Shown: positions 14,147 through 23,256, numbered from the stretch's first letter. The stretch is DNA of 30,627 nucleotides from RGIG8767 sp045531685 (GCA_045531685.1 JAZSEL010000045.1:1-30627); one strand, 5' to 3'. Notes: generated from the sequence alone by a model not told the origin. Translations and numbers: made by a program.

Positions 14147-14743
14147 TTATCTCATACTGCCGGCTATTTTTTCATACACTGTCTCACATCGTCTTGTTCC
14201 GTCTGCCACCAAAGTCTTTGCTTTTTCATTCATGGCTTCTGCCACTTCCCTATTCTTCATGGACTTGGTATTGATATAGATATTCATTACCGCTCCCTTT
14301 AATGCCGTTTCACAGGCAGCTGCTGCCACAGCCACATCACTGATAGCCAGACGGGAACCGATTACTTCCAACTCTTCCAAAACAGGTACCAGCTTCGTTA
14401 CATCTTCCACGATTTTCATTGGCGCATTAGATGCCGTAAGCAAGGCTTCTTCCATAATCACATCCCTGTTCGGATCGTCCTTTGGAATAGAGTATGCCTG
14501 TGATAAAGGATAAAAAGCGTCGGCATCCAATTTAATATCTGCCATAAGCTCTGAGCGAAGTTCCTCCATATACGGGAGAAGTTCGTCAATTCTATCCTGA
14601 TACTGTGCATACTTTTTCTTACCGGTGGTAAGATTTAGCACCATACTGCATAGTGCGGAACTAACCGCACCTACCAAAGCACTGGCTCCACCGCCTCCCG
14701 GCACCGGGGCATTGGAAGCAAGTTCTGTTAAAAACTGATTCAT
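14147..14743 (-). CDS. fchA: FchA-type methenyl-THF cyclohydrolase (cyclodeaminase/cyclohydrolase family)
   Basis: A 198-residue all-helical protein of the FTCD-C family, which includes methenyltetrahydrofolate cyclohydrolase FchA and formiminotetrahydrofolate cyclodeaminase. The family signature APVPGGGGASALVGAV is near the N-terminus, followed by conserved AYSIPKD and SRLAISDVAVAAAACETALKGA helices. The frame opens 20 codons upstream, inside a hairpin; the real start is one of two ATGs after AGGAGG. I chose 14743 (10-base spacing) because the ATG at 14752 is one base from the site. It follows polC by 65 bases and precedes folD by 36. The context suggests it hydrolyses the methenyl-THF made by the neighbouring FolD; a cyclodeaminase role is less likely without other histidine or purine genes nearby. 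Confidence 0.85.
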   Translation of the reverse strand: MNQFLTELASNAPVPGGGGASALVGAVSSALCSMVLNLTTGKKKYAQYQDRIDELLPYMEELRSELMADIKLDADAFYPLSQAYSIPKDDPNRDVIMEEALLTASNAPMKIVEDVTKLVPVLEELEVIGSRLAISDVAVAAAACETALKGAVMNIYINTKSMKNREVAEAMNEKAKTLVADGTRRCETVYEKIAGSMR

Positions 14744-14777
14744 TTCTGTCATTCCTCCTAAACGTATTATATTCCTC

Positions 14778-14808
14778 AACCCATGAAAACATCCCGTTTT
14801 CATAGGTT
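14778..14808 (-). other. 13-bp hairpin abutting the polC stop codon
   Basis: On the minus strand AACCTATGAAAAC pairs with GTTTTCATGGGTT (13 bp with one G-U) around a 5-base loop, starting directly after the polC stop. The following bases (GAGGAATATAATACG) contain no U-tract. It lies between polC and fchA. Confidence 0.75.
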
Positions 14809-17800
14809 CTACATAATATCAAACAAGCTCATCTGGTTGGATTCCGGAATATCTCCAAACAGATTCAATGACGACATTAATTCTATAACGGTCTTAGACA
14901 CCTTGGTACGCTGTCTGAAATCATCCTTGGATAAGAACGGACCGTCCTTTGCCGCTTCTACAATAGCATCCGCCGCCTTTTCACCGAGTCCGTCAATACT
15001 GCTTAAGGACGGCATAATTTTTCCGTCCATAATCTGAAAATTGCGGGAATGGGCCTTAAAGATATCAATCGGTAAAAAGTCAAAGCCTCTGGCATACATT
15101 TCCTGTACCAATTTCATATCCTTTAACGAACCCTGCTCCTTCGGGGTCAGACTATCGCTGCGTTTCTTATAATCCGCCATAACCGCTTCCAGATGCTCTC
15201 TTCCCTGACACATCAGTTCATAGGAAAATCCTGATGCACGGATACTGAAAAATGCCGCATAAAATGCAAGCGGATAATTAATCTTACAATATGCAATACG
15301 CCATGCCATCATAACGTACGCTGCCGCATGGGCTTTCGGGAACATGTATTTAATCTTTTTACAGGACCAGATATACCAATCCGGAACATCTGCTGCTTTC
15401 ATGGCTTCTTCCCATTCCGGCTTCAACCCTTTTCCTTTACGGACACTTTCCATAATGGTAAAGGCAAGAGAACTTTCCACTCCCATGCTGATTAAGTACA
15501 CCATGATATCATCTCTTGTACAGATAGCCGTTGAAATCGTAGCTTTCCCTTCCTGAATCAAAGTCTGGGCATTCCCCAGCCATACGTCCGTACCGTGGGA
15601 AAGACCTGAGATTCGTACCAAATCCGAAAATGCTGTCGGTTTGGCATCAATCAACATCTGCATGGCAAATTCGGTACCAAATTCCGGGATACCCAGACAG
15701 CCCAGCTTCGTTCCGCCTATCTGCTCAGGGGTAACTCCCAACGCATCCGTATTCTGGAATAAGGACATAACTCCCTTATCGTCTAAAGGAATGGTAACCG
15801 GGTCCAGTCCTGTTAAATCCTGTAACATACGTATCATGGTCGGATCGTCGTGTCCGAGAATATCAAGTTTTAACAGGTTATGGTCAATGGAATGATAATC
15901 ATAATGGGTAGTAATGGTATCCGTTGTCATATCATTTGCCGGATGCTGGACCGGGGTAAAGGAATTAATATCCTCTCCCACCGGAAGCACTACAATCCCT
16001 CCCGGATGCTGTCCCGTACTTCTCCGGATGCCTACACAGCCACCTACAATCCGGTTAATCTCACAACCACGCTTCTTGATTCCTCTTTCTTCATAATAAT
16101 TCTTTATATATCCATAGGCAGTTTTATCTGCCAATGTTCCTATGGTACCGGCACGGTAAGTCTGTCCTGCACCAAAAATAACTTCCGTGTATTTATGTGC
16201 CTTACTCTGATATTCGCCGGAGAAGTTAAGGTCAATATCCGGTTCCTTATCTCCCTTGAAACCAAGGAAAGTCTCAAACGGAATATCAAAGCCTTCTTTT
16301 TTCAGCGGTGCTCCGCAGTTCGGGCAATTCTTATCCGGCATATCCACTCCGGCACGGCCCGAATATGCCTTTACTTCGTCGGAGTAAAAATCATTATAAT
16401 GACACTCCGGGCAATAGTAATGAGGACTTAAGGGATTAACCTCTGTAATACCGGACATGGTGGCAACAAAAGAAGAACCTACCGAGCCTCGGGAACCTAC
16501 CAGATATCCATCCTCTACGGATTTCCATACCAATTTTTGTGCAATGATATACATAACGGCAAAGCCATTGGTGATAATGGAATTTAATTCCCTCTTCAGT
16601 CTGGCTTCTACAATCTCAGGAATCGGTTCTCCGTAGATTTCTTTTGCTTTGCTGTAACAAATATCCGTCAGTGTCTTATCACTGTCTTCAATAACAGGCG
16701 CACATTTATCCGGCCTTACCGGTGACATGGTATCTATCATATCCGCAATCTTATTGGTATTGGTCACTACCACTTCCATGGCTTTTTCACTGCCAAGATA
16801 TGCAAATTCCTGTAACATTTCTTCTGTGGTACGCAGATAAAGAGGTGCCTGGTCATCTGCATCCTTAAAGCCCTTACCCGCCATAATAATACGACGGTAT
16901 ACTTCATCCTCTGGGTCTAAGAAATGTACGTCACAGGTTGCCACTACCGGCTTGTTAAACTGTTCCCCCAGCTTTACAATCTTACGGTTGATATTCTCAA
17001 TATCCTCCACCGAATTGACCATTCTTACTCTGTCCGATTCAATCATAAACATATTATTGCCCGTAGGCTGAATCTCCAGATAATCATAAAACTCTACAAT
17101 TCTTGCTATCTCTGCATCGGAGCGTTCGGAAATAATCGCCTGATACAATTCTCCCGCTTCACAGGCACTGCCCAGAATAATTCCTTCCCGATACTGCATA
17201 AAAACGCTCTTTGGAATTTTGGGCTGTTTATTAAAATAATCCAAATGGGACAGAGACACTAAGGTATACAAATTTACCCGTCCCACATTATTCTTTGCCA
17301 GCATAATGGCATGATACGAACGGAGTTTTCGAATCACTTCCGGACTGTCCTCGCCTAAACGGTTCATATCTGCAAGTGTCTGAATGCCTCTTTCCTTTAC
17401 CATATCCAATAATTTAATAAAAATCTCTGCCGTTGCCTGGGCATCATCCACGGCGCGATGGTGATTTTCCAATGATACCTTCAGGGTTTTTGCCACTGCG
17501 TCCAAGGTATGTTTTGACTGCTCCGTTAACAAAGCCCTTGATACCCCTAATGTATCAATACAGGTATAGTCAAAAGGCAGCCTCTGCCGTCTGGCATTTT
17601 CTTCTATGAAGGACATATCAAAGGTCGCATTATGGGCAACTAATACACTGTCCTGTGCAAACGCCAAAAACCGTGGCAGAACAGACTCGATATCATCTGC
17701 ATCCATGACCTGTTCATCGGTAATGGAGGTTAATTTTACAATTTCATAAGGAATCGGACAGTGTGGATTTACAAATTCAGAAAAATGGTCAACAATTTCT

Positions 17801-19353
17801 CCTCCCTTTACCTTAACACCGCCAATTTCGATAATTTGATTGTTTACGCAGGAAAAACCTGTGGTTTCAATATCAAACACCACATATGTATTATCCAAAT
17901 CCTGCCCTTTTTCATTGGTAACAATCTCTTTCAAATCATCTACTATGTAGGCTTCCACCCCATAGATTACCTTAAAAAAGTCATCCCTGTTCGGATTTTC
18001 TTCTCCTGCTTCCTGACGCTTTTTCTTTTCGTCACGCCATAAATCTTCCCACACATGATTGGCATCCGGGAAGGACTGGGTCACACCATGATCCGTGATA
18101 GCAATGGCAGGATGCCCCCATTTATAGGCACGCTTTACAATATCCTTTGCTTCGGATACCCCGTCCATATCACTCATCTTGGTATGGCAATGCAGTTCCA
18201 CACGCTTATGGACACTGTGATCCATACGACTTGTGGTAAAATCTTTGATTTTTACAATACCTACAATGGAGCCAATGGTAAGTTCACCATCGAACTTATC
18301 CACCATGGCCATACCTTTTAATTTAACAAATGCACCCTTTCCCAAAGAACCGGAAATCTCCGGAACCTGATCATTGCGAAGGAATATTTTTACCGTCATA
18401 GTATCGGTAAAGTCCGTAATATCAAAAAAGTAAATGGTCTTTTCATTACGGATTTCCCTCTTATCAACGGCTATAATCTTACCGCGGATAACCACTTCAC
18501 CAATCTCGCCGATGATATCTTCCATCGGCATGGCTTCTTCTTCAAATTCACGGCCATAGATAACATCCGGATTATCCGAACGTTTAAGAGGCCTTTTATT
18601 CTCTTCCCGTTTCTGGGACTTGTCCTCTTTTGAAGCCACCTTTGCTTCTTTAACAGGTACTTTTTCAGCCTGCGGGGCTGCTGTGGTATCCCAAGGTACA
18701 TCTGCGGTACCTTGTACACCCATGTCCCCTGTTCCGGCTTGTGAACCGTTTACTATTTCACCGTCCTTACGGTAGATTCCTGCTTTACGGGCTATCTCAG
18801 CCACTTCACGCTGCAAAACAATTTCATCCTCATCCTTACGGCTTCCCGATACTGCTTCCTTATAGGACATCTGAATCTTACAGGACAAACCGCAACGCTG
18901 TACGATGATTTTTTCCAAAATATCATAGAGTTCTGCTTCGGATTCTCTTACCGGAACCCTGTCTTCCAATATAAGGTGCAGGGTATCCTCTGTTGCTTCA
19001 AAATCTGCTTTTCTAAGAGCGGTATGTAAAATGTTACTGTAATTGCTGATTTCCAAAGCAATACTCTCTTTATAGGCATCCAGAAGGGTTTTCACGTTAA
19101 ACTGTGCCGATAATACAAACTTCTCCTGAATTTTAATGGTCATATTTACTTTTGGGAAAAGCTGCTTTTTCAGTTCCTTTTCCACTGCATACACACTTTC
19201 CTTTGGCAGCAGGTGGTCAGAACGCAGATAAATGCGCAAAAAATCCTTCTGACGGTTTGTCGCAACACGTTCTACCACTACATCTGCAAAAAGAGTATGC
19301 AGCTCTTTATTCAGTTTACATGCCGGAAAAACCTGTGCGAAATTCTTCTCCAT
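14809..19353 (-). CDS. polC: DNA polymerase III PolC-type, replicative alpha subunit
   Basis: PolC is the main replicative polymerase of low-GC Gram-positives and carries its own proofreading nuclease. The 1514-residue protein has an N-terminal region and OB-fold (about 250-370), a PHP domain split by the exonuclease (HCHTKMSDMDG near 385), and a DnaQ-like exonuclease with DIETTG (near 492), AHNATFDMSF and HRAVDDAQAT. A four-Cys zinc site (CPECH, CPNCG) is near 975, and the polymerase core has PDIDLNFSGEYQ near 1037. All catalytic Asp residues I can check are present. It is somewhat longer than the ~1440 residues of B. subtilis PolC, mostly in an Ala/Lys/Glu-rich linker near 190-260. The start has only AAGG one base away and AAAGG about 14 bases away. 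Confidence 0.96.
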   Translation of the reverse strand: MEKNFAQVFPACKLNKELHTLFADVVVERVATNRQKDFLRIYLRSDHLLPKESVYAVEKELKKQLFPKVNMTIKIQEKFVLSAQFNVKTLLDAYKESIALEISNYSNILHTALRKADFEATEDTLHLILEDRVPVRESEAELYDILEKIIVQRCGLSCKIQMSYKEAVSGSRKDEDEIVLQREVAEIARKAGIYRKDGEIVNGSQAGTGDMGVQGTADVPWDTTAAPQAEKVPVKEAKVASKEDKSQKREENKRPLKRSDNPDVIYGREFEEEAMPMEDIIGEIGEVVIRGKIIAVDKREIRNEKTIYFFDITDFTDTMTVKIFLRNDQVPEISGSLGKGAFVKLKGMAMVDKFDGELTIGSIVGIVKIKDFTTSRMDHSVHKRVELHCHTKMSDMDGVSEAKDIVKRAYKWGHPAIAITDHGVTQSFPDANHVWEDLWRDEKKKRQEAGEENPNRDDFFKVIYGVEAYIVDDLKEIVTNEKGQDLDNTYVVFDIETTGFSCVNNQIIEIGGVKVKGGEIVDHFSEFVNPHCPIPYEIVKLTSITDEQVMDADDIESVLPRFLAFAQDSVLVAHNATFDMSFIEENARRQRLPFDYTCIDTLGVSRALLTEQSKHTLDAVAKTLKVSLENHHRAVDDAQATAEIFIKLLDMVKERGIQTLADMNRLGEDSPEVIRKLRSYHAIMLAKNNVGRVNLYTLVSLSHLDYFNKQPKIPKSVFMQYREGIILGSACEAGELYQAIISERSDAEIARIVEFYDYLEIQPTGNNMFMIESDRVRMVNSVEDIENINRKIVKLGEQFNKPVVATCDVHFLDPEDEVYRRIIMAGKGFKDADDQAPLYLRTTEEMLQEFAYLGSEKAMEVVVTNTNKIADMIDTMSPVRPDKCAPVIEDSDKTLTDICYSKAKEIYGEPIPEIVEARLKRELNSIITNGFAVMYIIAQKLVWKSVEDGYLVGSRGSVGSSFVATMSGITEVNPLSPHYYCPECHYNDFYSDEVKAYSGRAGVDMPDKNCPNCGAPLKKEGFDIPFETFLGFKGDKEPDIDLNFSGEYQSKAHKYTEVIFGAGQTYRAGTIGTLADKTAYGYIKNYYEERGIKKRGCEINRIVGGCVGIRRSTGQHPGGIVVLPVGEDINSFTPVQHPANDMTTDTITTHYDYHSIDHNLLKLDILGHDDPTMIRMLQDLTGLDPVTIPLDDKGVMSLFQNTDALGVTPEQIGGTKLGCLGIPEFGTEFAMQMLIDAKPTAFSDLVRISGLSHGTDVWLGNAQTLIQEGKATISTAICTRDDIMVYLISMGVESSLAFTIMESVRKGKGLKPEWEEAMKAADVPDWYIWSCKKIKYMFPKAHAAAYVMMAWRIAYCKINYPLAFYAAFFSIRASGFSYELMCQGREHLEAVMADYKKRSDSLTPKEQGSLKDMKLVQEMYARGFDFLPIDIFKAHSRNFQIMDGKIMPSLSSIDGLGEKAADAIVEAAKDGPFLSKDDFRQRTKVSKTVIELMSSLNLFGDIPESNQMSLFDIM

Positions 19354-19398
19354 ATCCTTGCATTTATCCTTTAATACGAAAAATAGTCTTGTACTGAC

Positions 19399-19430
19399 AA
19401 ACAGACTGTCCCTTTACTGACAGTCTGTTT
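19399..19430 (-). other. perfect 12-bp hairpin between ispG and polC
   Basis: AAACAGACTGTC (19399-19410) and GACAGTCTGTTT (19419-19430) are exact complements with an 8-base loop, 14 bases after the ispG stop. On the minus strand it is followed by GTCAGTAC, so only the three U of the stem could serve as a U-tract. It is a weak terminator or an RNA-stabilising element ahead of polC. Confidence 0.75.
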
Positions 19431-19444
19431 ATATATTACCATAT

Positions 19445-20500
19445 TTATTTGTTCCAGTTAAGAAGTTCTTCTCTTAATGTGGAAAGTAATTCACTCTCCG
19501 GAACCTTTTTAATAATCTCACCCTTTTTAATCAGGAGTCCTTCGCCGATTCCCCCTGCAATTCCGATGTCTGCTTCCTTTGCTTCTCCGGGTCCGTTTAC
19601 CGCACAACCCATAACAGCCACCTTAATATCCAGCGGAATATCTGCCACCATATTTTCTACCTGATTGGCAAGACCGATTAAATCTATCTTAGTACGTCCG
19701 CAGGTCGGACAACTTACTACTTCTATGCCACCCTTTCGCAGTCCCAGTGTCTTTAAAATCAATTTGGCTGATTTAATCTCTTCTACCGGATCTCCCGTCA
19801 ATGATACACGGATGGTATCACCGATTCCTTCATGTAAAATGATACCAAGACCGATGGAGGATTTAATATTACCGCTTAATACAGTACCGGATTCCGTAAT
19901 TCCCACATGCAATGGATATGGTGTTAATCCGGCCAGCTTCTTATGGGCTTCTACACACATAAGCACATCGGAGGATTTAATGCTGATAACAATATTATCG
20001 TATCCGCACTCCTCAATCATGCGCACCTTATCCAGTGCGCTTTCCACAATACCCTGGGCAGTTACACCATTATATTTTTCGACCAGTTCTTTTTCTAAGG
20101 AACCACTGTTAACCCCAACCCGGATTGGAATATTCTTTTCCTTGGCAACCGCTACTACAGCCTCTAACTTTTCTCTGCCACCAATATTACCCGGATTAAT
20201 CCGGATCTTATCTGCGCCATTCTCAATAGCGGCAATTGCCATTTTATAATCAAAATGGATATCCGCTACCAATGGGATATGTATGCGCTTTTTAATCTCA
20301 CCAAGCGCCTTGGCAGCTTCTTCATTCGGCACCGTACAACGGATAATCTCACATCCAGCTGCTTCCAATCTAAGAATCTGTTCTACGCATGCTTCCACAT
20401 CTTCTGTCGGAACATTCGTCATGGACTGGATGAGAATCGGATTCCCACCACCAATCACCCTGTCGCCAATATGAATTACTTTTGTCTTGTCTCGATACAT
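19445..20500 (-). CDS. ispG: 4-hydroxy-3-methylbut-2-en-1-yl diphosphate synthase IspG (GcpE)
   Basis: IspG reduces MEcPP to HMBPP in the MEP isoprenoid pathway, using a [4Fe-4S] cluster and flavodoxin or ferredoxin electrons. The 351-residue protein has the TIM-barrel start RVIGGGNPILIQSMTNVPTED, the barrel phrase HIPLVADIHFDYKMA, and the Fe-S domain with SCPTCGRTKID and MGCAVNGPGEAKEADIGIAGG (cluster Cys plus Glu). The length is normal for the short bacterial form. The ribosome site (GGAAGAGG) lies inside the end of the upstream small gene, whose stop codon is 2 bases before the ATG. It works in the same pathway as dxr in the upstream growth block. Confidence 0.97.
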   Translation of the reverse strand: MYRDKTKVIHIGDRVIGGGNPILIQSMTNVPTEDVEACVEQILRLEAAGCEIIRCTVPNEEAAKALGEIKKRIHIPLVADIHFDYKMAIAAIENGADKIRINPGNIGGREKLEAVVAVAKEKNIPIRVGVNSGSLEKELVEKYNGVTAQGIVESALDKVRMIEECGYDNIVISIKSSDVLMCVEAHKKLAGLTPYPLHVGITESGTVLSGNIKSSIGLGIILHEGIGDTIRVSLTGDPVEEIKSAKLILKTLGLRKGGIEVVSCPTCGRTKIDLIGLANQVENMVADIPLDIKVAVMGCAVNGPGEAKEADIGIAGGIGEGLLIKKGEIIKKVPESELLSTLREELLNWNK

Positions 20501-20502
20501 AG

Positions 20503-20691
20503 CTATGCCTCTTCCTTGCTTTCTCTGCTTATTCTAATTTTTTCCATTTCCTCTTGAAACCATTCCCACGCTTTCTTTTCTTCAGCAATAATTTCTTCGC
20601 GTGTCATCTGTGAATGCCGCCAGGAATTATAATCCCTGATTTTCCTAATATCCTCCAAATCAAAACGGTCACTTATTTCCGGTTCTTTCAT
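20503..20691 (-). CDS. small partner (antitoxin-like) protein of a PIN toxin
   Basis: A protein of about 62 residues, highly charged, with a DLEDIRKIRDYNSWRHSQMT start and a Glu/Lys helix (EEIIAEEKKAWEWFQEEMEK). This RKIRxYN...MTxEE pattern resembles small proteins encoded directly after, and overlapping, stand-alone PIN-domain genes, probably antitoxins. It has no membrane segment. ATG codons at 20691 and at 20700/20703 are all possible, with AAGG just upstream; the 20691 start leaves a 23-base overlap with the PIN frame. The stop codon is 2 bases before ispG, so ispG translation may depend on passage through this gene. The antitoxin role is inference from size, charge and context. Confidence 0.65.
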   Translation of the reverse strand: MKEPEISDRFDLEDIRKIRDYNSWRHSQMTREEIIAEEKKAWEWFQEEMEKIRISRESKEEA

Positions 20692-20983
20692 CACTATCAT
20701 CATCCTTCTCTAACAGAACTGACGGTGGATATATTAGCAAATCTTTATACCCTTCCAGCGTAGTAATCACTTTTATTCCGCGAACGGTCTTTACATTTAC
20801 AATATGTTTGAAATTCCATGATGTAATTATATCACATCCCGCCAAAATTGCCGATGCAATATGTCTGCAATCATCATAACTTTTCTGCTTTAATATCCCC
20901 AAATCAATCATTTTCTCAGCCAGTTCAACGACACCTTCATCTGTTTCAACCACATTATACTCCATATCATATAAATAATTCAA
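20669..20983 (-). pseudogene. truncated PIN-domain (VapC-like) toxin, C-terminal half
   Basis: The readable frame gives about 100 residues that match the C-terminal half of stand-alone PIN nucleases: VVELAEKMIDLGILKQKSYD, DCRHIASAILAGCDIITSWN then FKHIVNVKT, and GYKDLLIYPPS. Intact relatives are about 150-180 residues and begin with a strand carrying the first catalytic Asp (the YxDTS type). That half is missing here. The frame starts with a TTG 17 bases from GGAGG and can be extended upstream only to a stop at the kinase gene end. It is most likely an inactive remnant left by a deletion or insertion at the 21030 junction. A shortened product made from the TTG cannot be excluded. Confidence 0.75.
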
Positions 20984-21030
20984 TAATATTATCTTCTTAT
21001 CCTCCTTGCACTTATCGATTTCCTCCCCAT

Positions 21031-22389
21031 CTACTTTCTATAACATGAAAATGCAAATTGCTTGTGTTTCTCTTCATTCCCAATTATGTAGTCAACGGTA
21101 ATTCTTCCCTCGTTCCCACTGACTTCCTCTATGGGAATTACCATAATAATGTCTTCATCTGTCTCCCAACTCGTACCATCCTTAATCAAAATCTTTCTTC
21201 CCAATCTGTCATACAAAATCACCTCCAGCTCCGAACTATCCCCATCACTTTCTTCACTTCCCAATTCAAACACTGCCTTTTCATCCGCCGCATACGTTCT
21301 TATGCACTGAATCCCTAATAACCCCATAACGGCAACTAAAATATAAAGAACTCTCTTTCCGTTCCCGCAGAAGATATCCCGATTTATTTCATACATGGTA
21401 AATCTCTTCCTCCATACCGATATCATTAAAAGTCCCAACAAAACCACACCAATAAGAAGGCATTTCATGCCCCCTTGAACCCGATACCGTAAAGCCGCAA
21501 GCAATATCATCCCCGCATAACCGGCCTTCATTAGAAGCGATACCATCCGATTTATCCTTACTTTTCCTGCTTTCCACCTGCCCAGACTTCTGATATGGCA
21601 AAGCTGGTCCAACACCTCTTCCATGGACTGATACCGGTTCTTTGGATTTTCCATCGTACATTTTTCAATGATATGACTCATTCCCCATGAGATATTGGGA
21701 TTTTTTTCCTTCACACACAACCTTCCTTTTTTTCTCCATTCCTTCTTACTTCCGGTTAACAGATAATAAAGTGTCATTCCAAAAGCATAAATATCCGTCC
21801 TCACATCGGGTTTTTCTTCCTGCCCATCTCCACGCTGCTCCCGCGGAGCATAAAATCTGGTTCCGCTGACCCTTTGCTTCTTGTCATTAATACAGATATA
21901 AGCACTTCCCAAATCAATGAGCCGGATTTCCCCATCCCGTGTCAACATAATATTTCCCGGCTTACAATCCATGTAAAGAATCGTTGGCCTCATCTTATGA
22001 AGATATAAAATACCTTTGGCTATCTCCAATGCCCATGGGAACACATCCTTTTCTGTCAGAATCTGCATTCTGACCTTTTCTTCCAAGGTAATGCCCTCAA
22101 TATAATCCATTACAATAAAAATACATCCGTTATTTTTAATTACATCCACAATTCTTGGAAATACACTGCAGGAAATGGTCTTTAATAATTCCCATTCCAT
22201 ACTCTGCTCCACTCTGGATACCGTTTCTATTTTTTTAACCGCCCATTCCTTCTGCAATTTGATATCAAAACACAGATAGACAGAACCGTTGCCGCCTTTG
22301 CCCAATGGTCTTTGCAGCTGATACCGGTTGTCCAGCAGTGTCTCTTTCTCATTCCTATATTCCTCATCCCATCGCCTGTTTTCCCCCAT
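21031..22389 (-). CDS. membrane-anchored eukaryote-like Ser/Thr protein kinase
   Basis: A 452-residue protein. The Hanks-type kinase domain spans about 20-270: glycine loop LGKGGNGSVY (29-38), ATP-binding Lys52 (WAVKKIE), catalytic loop YMDCKPGN (Asp141; the usual His-Arg before Asp is Tyr-Met), metal-binding DLG (Asp159) and APREQ in place of APE. Three hydrophobic segments follow (about 286-303, 309-325, 347-364), then a C-terminal domain of about 85 residues, probably outside the membrane, that I do not recognise; it lacks PASTA repeats. I chose the ATG at 22389 with GGGGAG upstream; the earlier ATG at 22458 overlaps the phosphatase and lacks a ribosome site. It is paired with the PP2C gene 41 bases upstream. 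The substrate is unknown. Confidence 0.88.
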   Translation of the reverse strand: MGENRRWDEEYRNEKETLLDNRYQLQRPLGKGGNGSVYLCFDIKLQKEWAVKKIETVSRVEQSMEWELLKTISCSVFPRIVDVIKNNGCIFIVMDYIEGITLEEKVRMQILTEKDVFPWALEIAKGILYLHKMRPTILYMDCKPGNIMLTRDGEIRLIDLGSAYICINDKKQRVSGTRFYAPREQRGDGQEEKPDVRTDIYAFGMTLYYLLTGSKKEWRKKGRLCVKEKNPNISWGMSHIIEKCTMENPKNRYQSMEEVLDQLCHIRSLGRWKAGKVRINRMVSLLMKAGYAGMILLAALRYRVQGGMKCLLIGVVLLGLLMISVWRKRFTMYEINRDIFCGNGKRVLYILVAVMGLLGIQCIRTYAADEKAVFELGSEESDGDSSELEVILYDRLGRKILIKDGTSWETDEDIIMVIPIEEVSGNEGRITVDYIIGNEEKHKQFAFSCYRK

Positions 22390-22430
22390 ACGCTCCCCTT
22401 TCCTGTCTGTTTTTTCTATTCCTTGTATCC

Positions 22431-23141
22431 TTATCTCTTTCCGGATACCCGGATACATACTGCGGATATATTATCTCTTTCCCCCAACCTTTGTACCTTT
22501 TCTTTGGTATGTATTAACCATTCTCCGATTTTCCTTTCATCACACACAATCCCTGAAATCCATTCCCTATCACAGAGTTTCTCCTCATATTTCCGATAAA
22601 ACCCATCGCTGGCAAGTACATAAACCCAATTTCTGTGTATCCGTAATATTCCCGTCTGCGGCTTAGGATTTCTTCCGTTTCCCACTGCCTGAGTGAGTGC
22701 TCCTTTTTCTGAACTATGGTTTATGGTTTTTCTTCGCAATCGTTTTTTCCCGCAAAACAATGCGCTGTCCCCAATATGAAACCAAATCCCTCTTCTATCG
22801 CTTATTACCAGCATACTTAAGGTAGTACCAAGCTCAATTCCTTCCTTCTGCCCATATTTCTGCAATACCCTGTGGCATCGGTATATCTGTCTGCAAAATT
22901 GATTCCGCATCTTGTACAACGGCATGTTTCTATTCCTTTTTACCATTTTTTGAAAGCTCTCAAGCATACTGCCTGCTACATAGCTGCTGGCAGTTTCCCC
23001 CTGTGGCAATCCACCGATGCCGTCGCAAACAACAGCCAGTAAATAGGTTCTGTTATTGCATACTACCTGACGGATACATAACGAATCCTCATTATTATCC
23101 CGATACCCCTTCTCCCAAATATAATTATAAAAAAACTCCAT
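22431..23141 (-). CDS. PP2C-family Ser/Thr protein phosphatase
   Basis: A 236-residue PPM/PP2C phosphatase that should remove phosphates placed by the kinase encoded next to it. Metal-binding motifs are in order: RDNNEDS (14-20), VVCDGIGG (Asp40, Gly41), ELGTTLSMLVI, HIGDSALF, LASDGFY and ERDNIS with the final Asp-Asn pair. There is no membrane segment. The frame opens 23 codons earlier, but only the ATG at 23141 has a ribosome site (GGGGAGG, 3 bases away) and gives the normal N-terminus. It is driven by the promoter at 23257-23285 and is the first gene of the accessory insert between rseP and ispG. Confidence 0.92.
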   Translation of the reverse strand: MEFFYNYIWEKGYRDNNEDSLCIRQVVCNNRTYLLAVVCDGIGGLPQGETASSYVAGSMLESFQKMVKRNRNMPLYKMRNQFCRQIYRCHRVLQKYGQKEGIELGTTLSMLVISDRRGIWFHIGDSALFCGKKRLRRKTINHSSEKGALTQAVGNGRNPKPQTGILRIHRNWVYVLASDGFYRKYEEKLCDREWISGIVCDERKIGEWLIHTKEKVQRLGERDNISAVCIRVSGKR

Positions 23142-23256
23142 ATTCCTCCCCGCTATGCAAAAAACGATATTCCAATCTTGTAAAAATGGGAATTTTGACC
23201 GAATGATCATGACAAATGCATATGTGACTTTTCTACATTATCCTTAGTCCGATCCT

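Noticed and set aside
19665..20249. 194-codon plus-strand open frame opposite ispG
   Set aside because: It is antisense to a highly conserved gene, has no promoter or ribosome site, and the composition is that of a shadow frame.
20621..20660. Internal promoter for ispG (TATAAT at 20626-20631, minus strand)
   Set aside because: The best -35 (TTGGAG) is 21 bases away and there is no TGn extension, so I did not list it, although ispG may need some internal start.
22305..22666. Overlapping plus-strand frames rich in Ser/Phe/Pro at the PP2C-kinase junction
   Set aside because: Three frames are open because the minus strand is purine-rich here; all are antisense to real genes and none has a start signal.
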